Source: Chitinophagaceae bacterium (GTDB taxonomy: Bacteria; Bacteroidota; Bacteroidia; Chitinophagales; Chitinophagaceae). Taken from it: a stretch of 7,056 nucleotides of DNA. Shown piece after piece: positions 6,301 to 7,056 of this stretch (positions within the stretch are counted from its first letter, which is position 1; every line of letters begins with the position of its first letter). The stretch is from contig PMUF01000018.1 of NCBI GenBank assembly GCA_003167015.1, forward strand, positions 1 to 7,056, in the 5' to 3' direction. The notes under the pieces are model-generated. The model was not told the origin of the DNA. It searched no databases and saw only the letters and a list, made by a program, of their open reading frames with translations. Made by a program: the position numbers and the translations under genes.

Positions 6301-7056
6301 GGCCGTACCGGTGAAGTACGTATCATGGACGTGAAGAACGATCGGTTGCTGATCACCAATAACGTCCCTTACGGCGCTACGCTGAACGTGAAAGACGGGC
6401 AGAAGGTGGTCAAGGGCGAAGTGATCTGCACCTGGGATCCGTTCAACAACGTCGTGATCTCTGAAATTGCGGGTAACGTGAAATTCGACGCCGTGCTGGA
6501 AGGTATCACCTACCGTGAAGAGGCCGACGAACAAACGGGTCACCGTGAGAAGGTGGTTATCGAAACGAAAGACAAGACCAAGATCCCTTCGATCAACATT
6601 GAAGGCAACAAGGAAGTAAAGAGCTATAACCTGCCGGTAGGTTCGCATATCGTCATCGAAGAAGGTGAGGAAGTGAGAGCCGGACAGGTTATCGTGAAGA
6701 TCCCCCGCGTACTCGGCAAGCTGCGGGATATCACCGGTGGTCTGCCTCGTGTAACGGAGCTTTTCGAAGCTCGTAATCCGGGTAATCCTGCCATCGTCAG
6801 CGAAATTGACGGGGTGGTGACCTTCGGTAATATCAAGCGTGGTAACCGCGAGATCATCGTGGAAGCGAAGGATGGGGTGGTGAAGAAATACCTCGTTCCG
6901 CTGACGCGGCAGATCCTGGCACAGGACGGTGACTTTATCAAGGCCGGTGCGCAGCTGTCCGATGGTCAGGTTGCGCCGGCGGATATCCTGTCGATCAAAG
7001 GACCGTTTGCCGTACAGGAGTACGTGGTCAATGAGATCCAGGAAGTCTATCGTCTG
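3334..7056 (+). CDS. rpoC: DNA-directed RNA polymerase subunit beta' (partial, C-terminus missing)
   Basis: RpoC forms the active-site half of the RNA polymerase clamp. The frame is open for 1241 codons to the window edge, with no internal stop. The start fits: MAIKKENRPRATFSKITIGL is the Bacteroidota-type N-terminus, and an in-frame TAG at 3292-3294 blocks extension. The N-terminal zinc site is Cys66, Cys68, Cys81 and Cys84. The switch region GKRVDYSGRSVI is at 358-369. The catalytic loop NADFDGD (472-478) has all three magnesium-binding aspartates, 474, 476 and 478. The second zinc site is Cys822, Cys897, Cys904 and Cys907. The bridge helix spans roughly 770-806, and the trigger-loop block TQLTLRTFH (937-945) carries the catalytic His945, with Leu941 where E. 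coli has Met932. A lineage insertion like E. coli SI3 occupies about 950-1130, before DITGGLPRVTELFEARNP (1132-1149). The last residues present, EYVVNEIQEVYRL, suggest that roughly 170-200 residues are missing. rpoB, its usual upstream partner, is absent from the window. Confidence 0.98.
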   Translation, partial: MAIKKENRPRATFSKITIGLASPDSILERSYGEVLKPETINYRTYKPERDGLFCERIFGPVKDYECACGKYKRIRYKGIVCDRCGVEVTEKKVRRERMGHIKLVVPVVHIWYFKSLPNKIGYLLGMSSKKLESIIYYERYVVIQPGIRADKSQNYGDLLTEEEYLEILDTLPKDNQYLPDEDPQKFIAKMGAEAVHDLLERIELDQLSFDLRAAAANETSQQRKADALKRLSVVESFRDANTRITNRPEWMVMQYIPVIPPELRPLVPLDGGRFASSDLNDLYRRVIIRNNRLKRLLEIKAPEVILRNEKRMLQEAIDSLFDNSRKSNAVKAEGGRALKSLSDVLKGKQGRFRQNLLGKRVDYSGRSVIVVGPELKLHECGLPKDMAAELFKPFIIRKLIERGIVKTVKSARKLVDKKEAIVWDILENILKGHPVMLNRAPTLHRLSIQAFQPKLIEGKAIQLHPLVCTAFNADFDGDQMAVHVPLSSAAVLEAQLLMLSSHNILNPQNGTPITLPSQDMVLGLYYITKGKKSTPTEKVKGEGKAFYSAEEVIIAYNEGRVDLHAFIKVRTNVRTAQDTIEHKLLDTTVGRVLFNQHVPAEVGFVNALLTKKSLREIIGNIIKITNIPKTVKFLDDIKQLGFRMAFRGGLSFNINDLIIPDTKEQQLDNAKVEVDEVWENYNMGLITNNERYNQIVDIWSRVDTRITESLIVELANDKQGFNSVYMMLDSGARGSKQQIKQLAGIRGLMAKPRKSGSTGSEIIENPILSNFKGGLNVLDYFISTHGARKGLADTALKTADAGYLTRRLVDVAQDVVITEEDCGTLRGIATSALKDNEDVVEPLYDRILGRTSLHDVYDPQADDKLLVAAGEQITEEIAKAVEEAGIEIIEIRSVLTCESKRGVCVKCYGKNLATGYTTQKGDAVGIIAAQSIGEPGTQLTLRTFHVGGVAGSASVESTMGAKFEGTIQFDGLRTVGTKNNEGEIVQIVIGRTGEVRIMDVKNDRLLITNNVPYGATLNVKDGQKVVKGEVICTWDPFNNVVISEIAGNVKFDAVLEGITYREEADEQTGHREKVVIETKDKTKIPSINIEGNKEVKSYNLPVGSHIVIEEGEEVRAGQVIVKIPRVLGKLRDITGGLPRVTELFEARNPGNPAIVSEIDGVVTFGNIKRGNREIIVEAKDGVVKKYLVPLTRQILAQDGDFIKAGAQLSDGQVAPADILSIKGPFAVQEYVVNEIQEVYRL

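Noticed and set aside
4882..6648. 588-codon open frame on the minus strand
   Set aside because: It lies antisense to rpoC, whose conserved zinc, bridge-helix and trigger-loop motifs are continuous on the plus strand. The translation shows no recognisable domain; it is a by-product of rpoC codon use.

Overview
The window looks like a chromosomal segment from a member of the Bacteroidota, most likely a Chitinophagaceae-type organism. The phylum-level call rests on three things: the RpoC and LeuA sequences are of the Bacteroidota type, two promoter-like sites match the Bacteroidota -7 consensus TAnnTTTG exactly, and A/T- or purine-rich leaders replace Shine-Dalgarno sequences. The family-level guess is inference from general resemblance and was not tested by any search.

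Layout. On the minus strand, leuA (2-isopropylmalate synthase, short form) is followed after 20 bases by leuC (large subunit of isopropylmalate isomerase), which runs off the left edge. These are the first two steps specific to leucine biosynthesis, and leuA appears to be the first gene of the operon. A 168-base divergent intergenic region (1431-1598) separates leuA from a plus-strand gene for a 516-residue, all-helical, TPR-like protein of unknown function. This region holds a perfect TACCTTTG site, an 8-base inverted repeat, and a leader segment resembling the core, but not the 3' half, of a cobalamin riboswitch.

A second intergenic region (3150-3333) follows. It starts with a G-rich stretch that fits a canonical G-quadruplex pattern and overlaps the stop codon of the helical-protein gene. 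Next come an A/T inverted repeat, a second perfect TACCTTTG site and a leader of about 110 bases in which two hairpins compete for the same strand. The leader leads into rpoC, the beta' subunit of RNA polymerase, which is open to the right edge (1241 codons present).

The most notable point is context. In nearly all bacteria rpoC directly follows rpoB, but here the gene upstream of rpoC is the unknown helical protein and beyond that is a divergent leucine operon. rpoC therefore appears uncoupled from rpoB and carries its own promoter and a structured leader. I found no tRNA, rRNA, CRISPR array, insertion sequence or phage gene, and no gene for an obvious new defence or mobile system. The unusual content is in the two intergenic regions and in the gene order.
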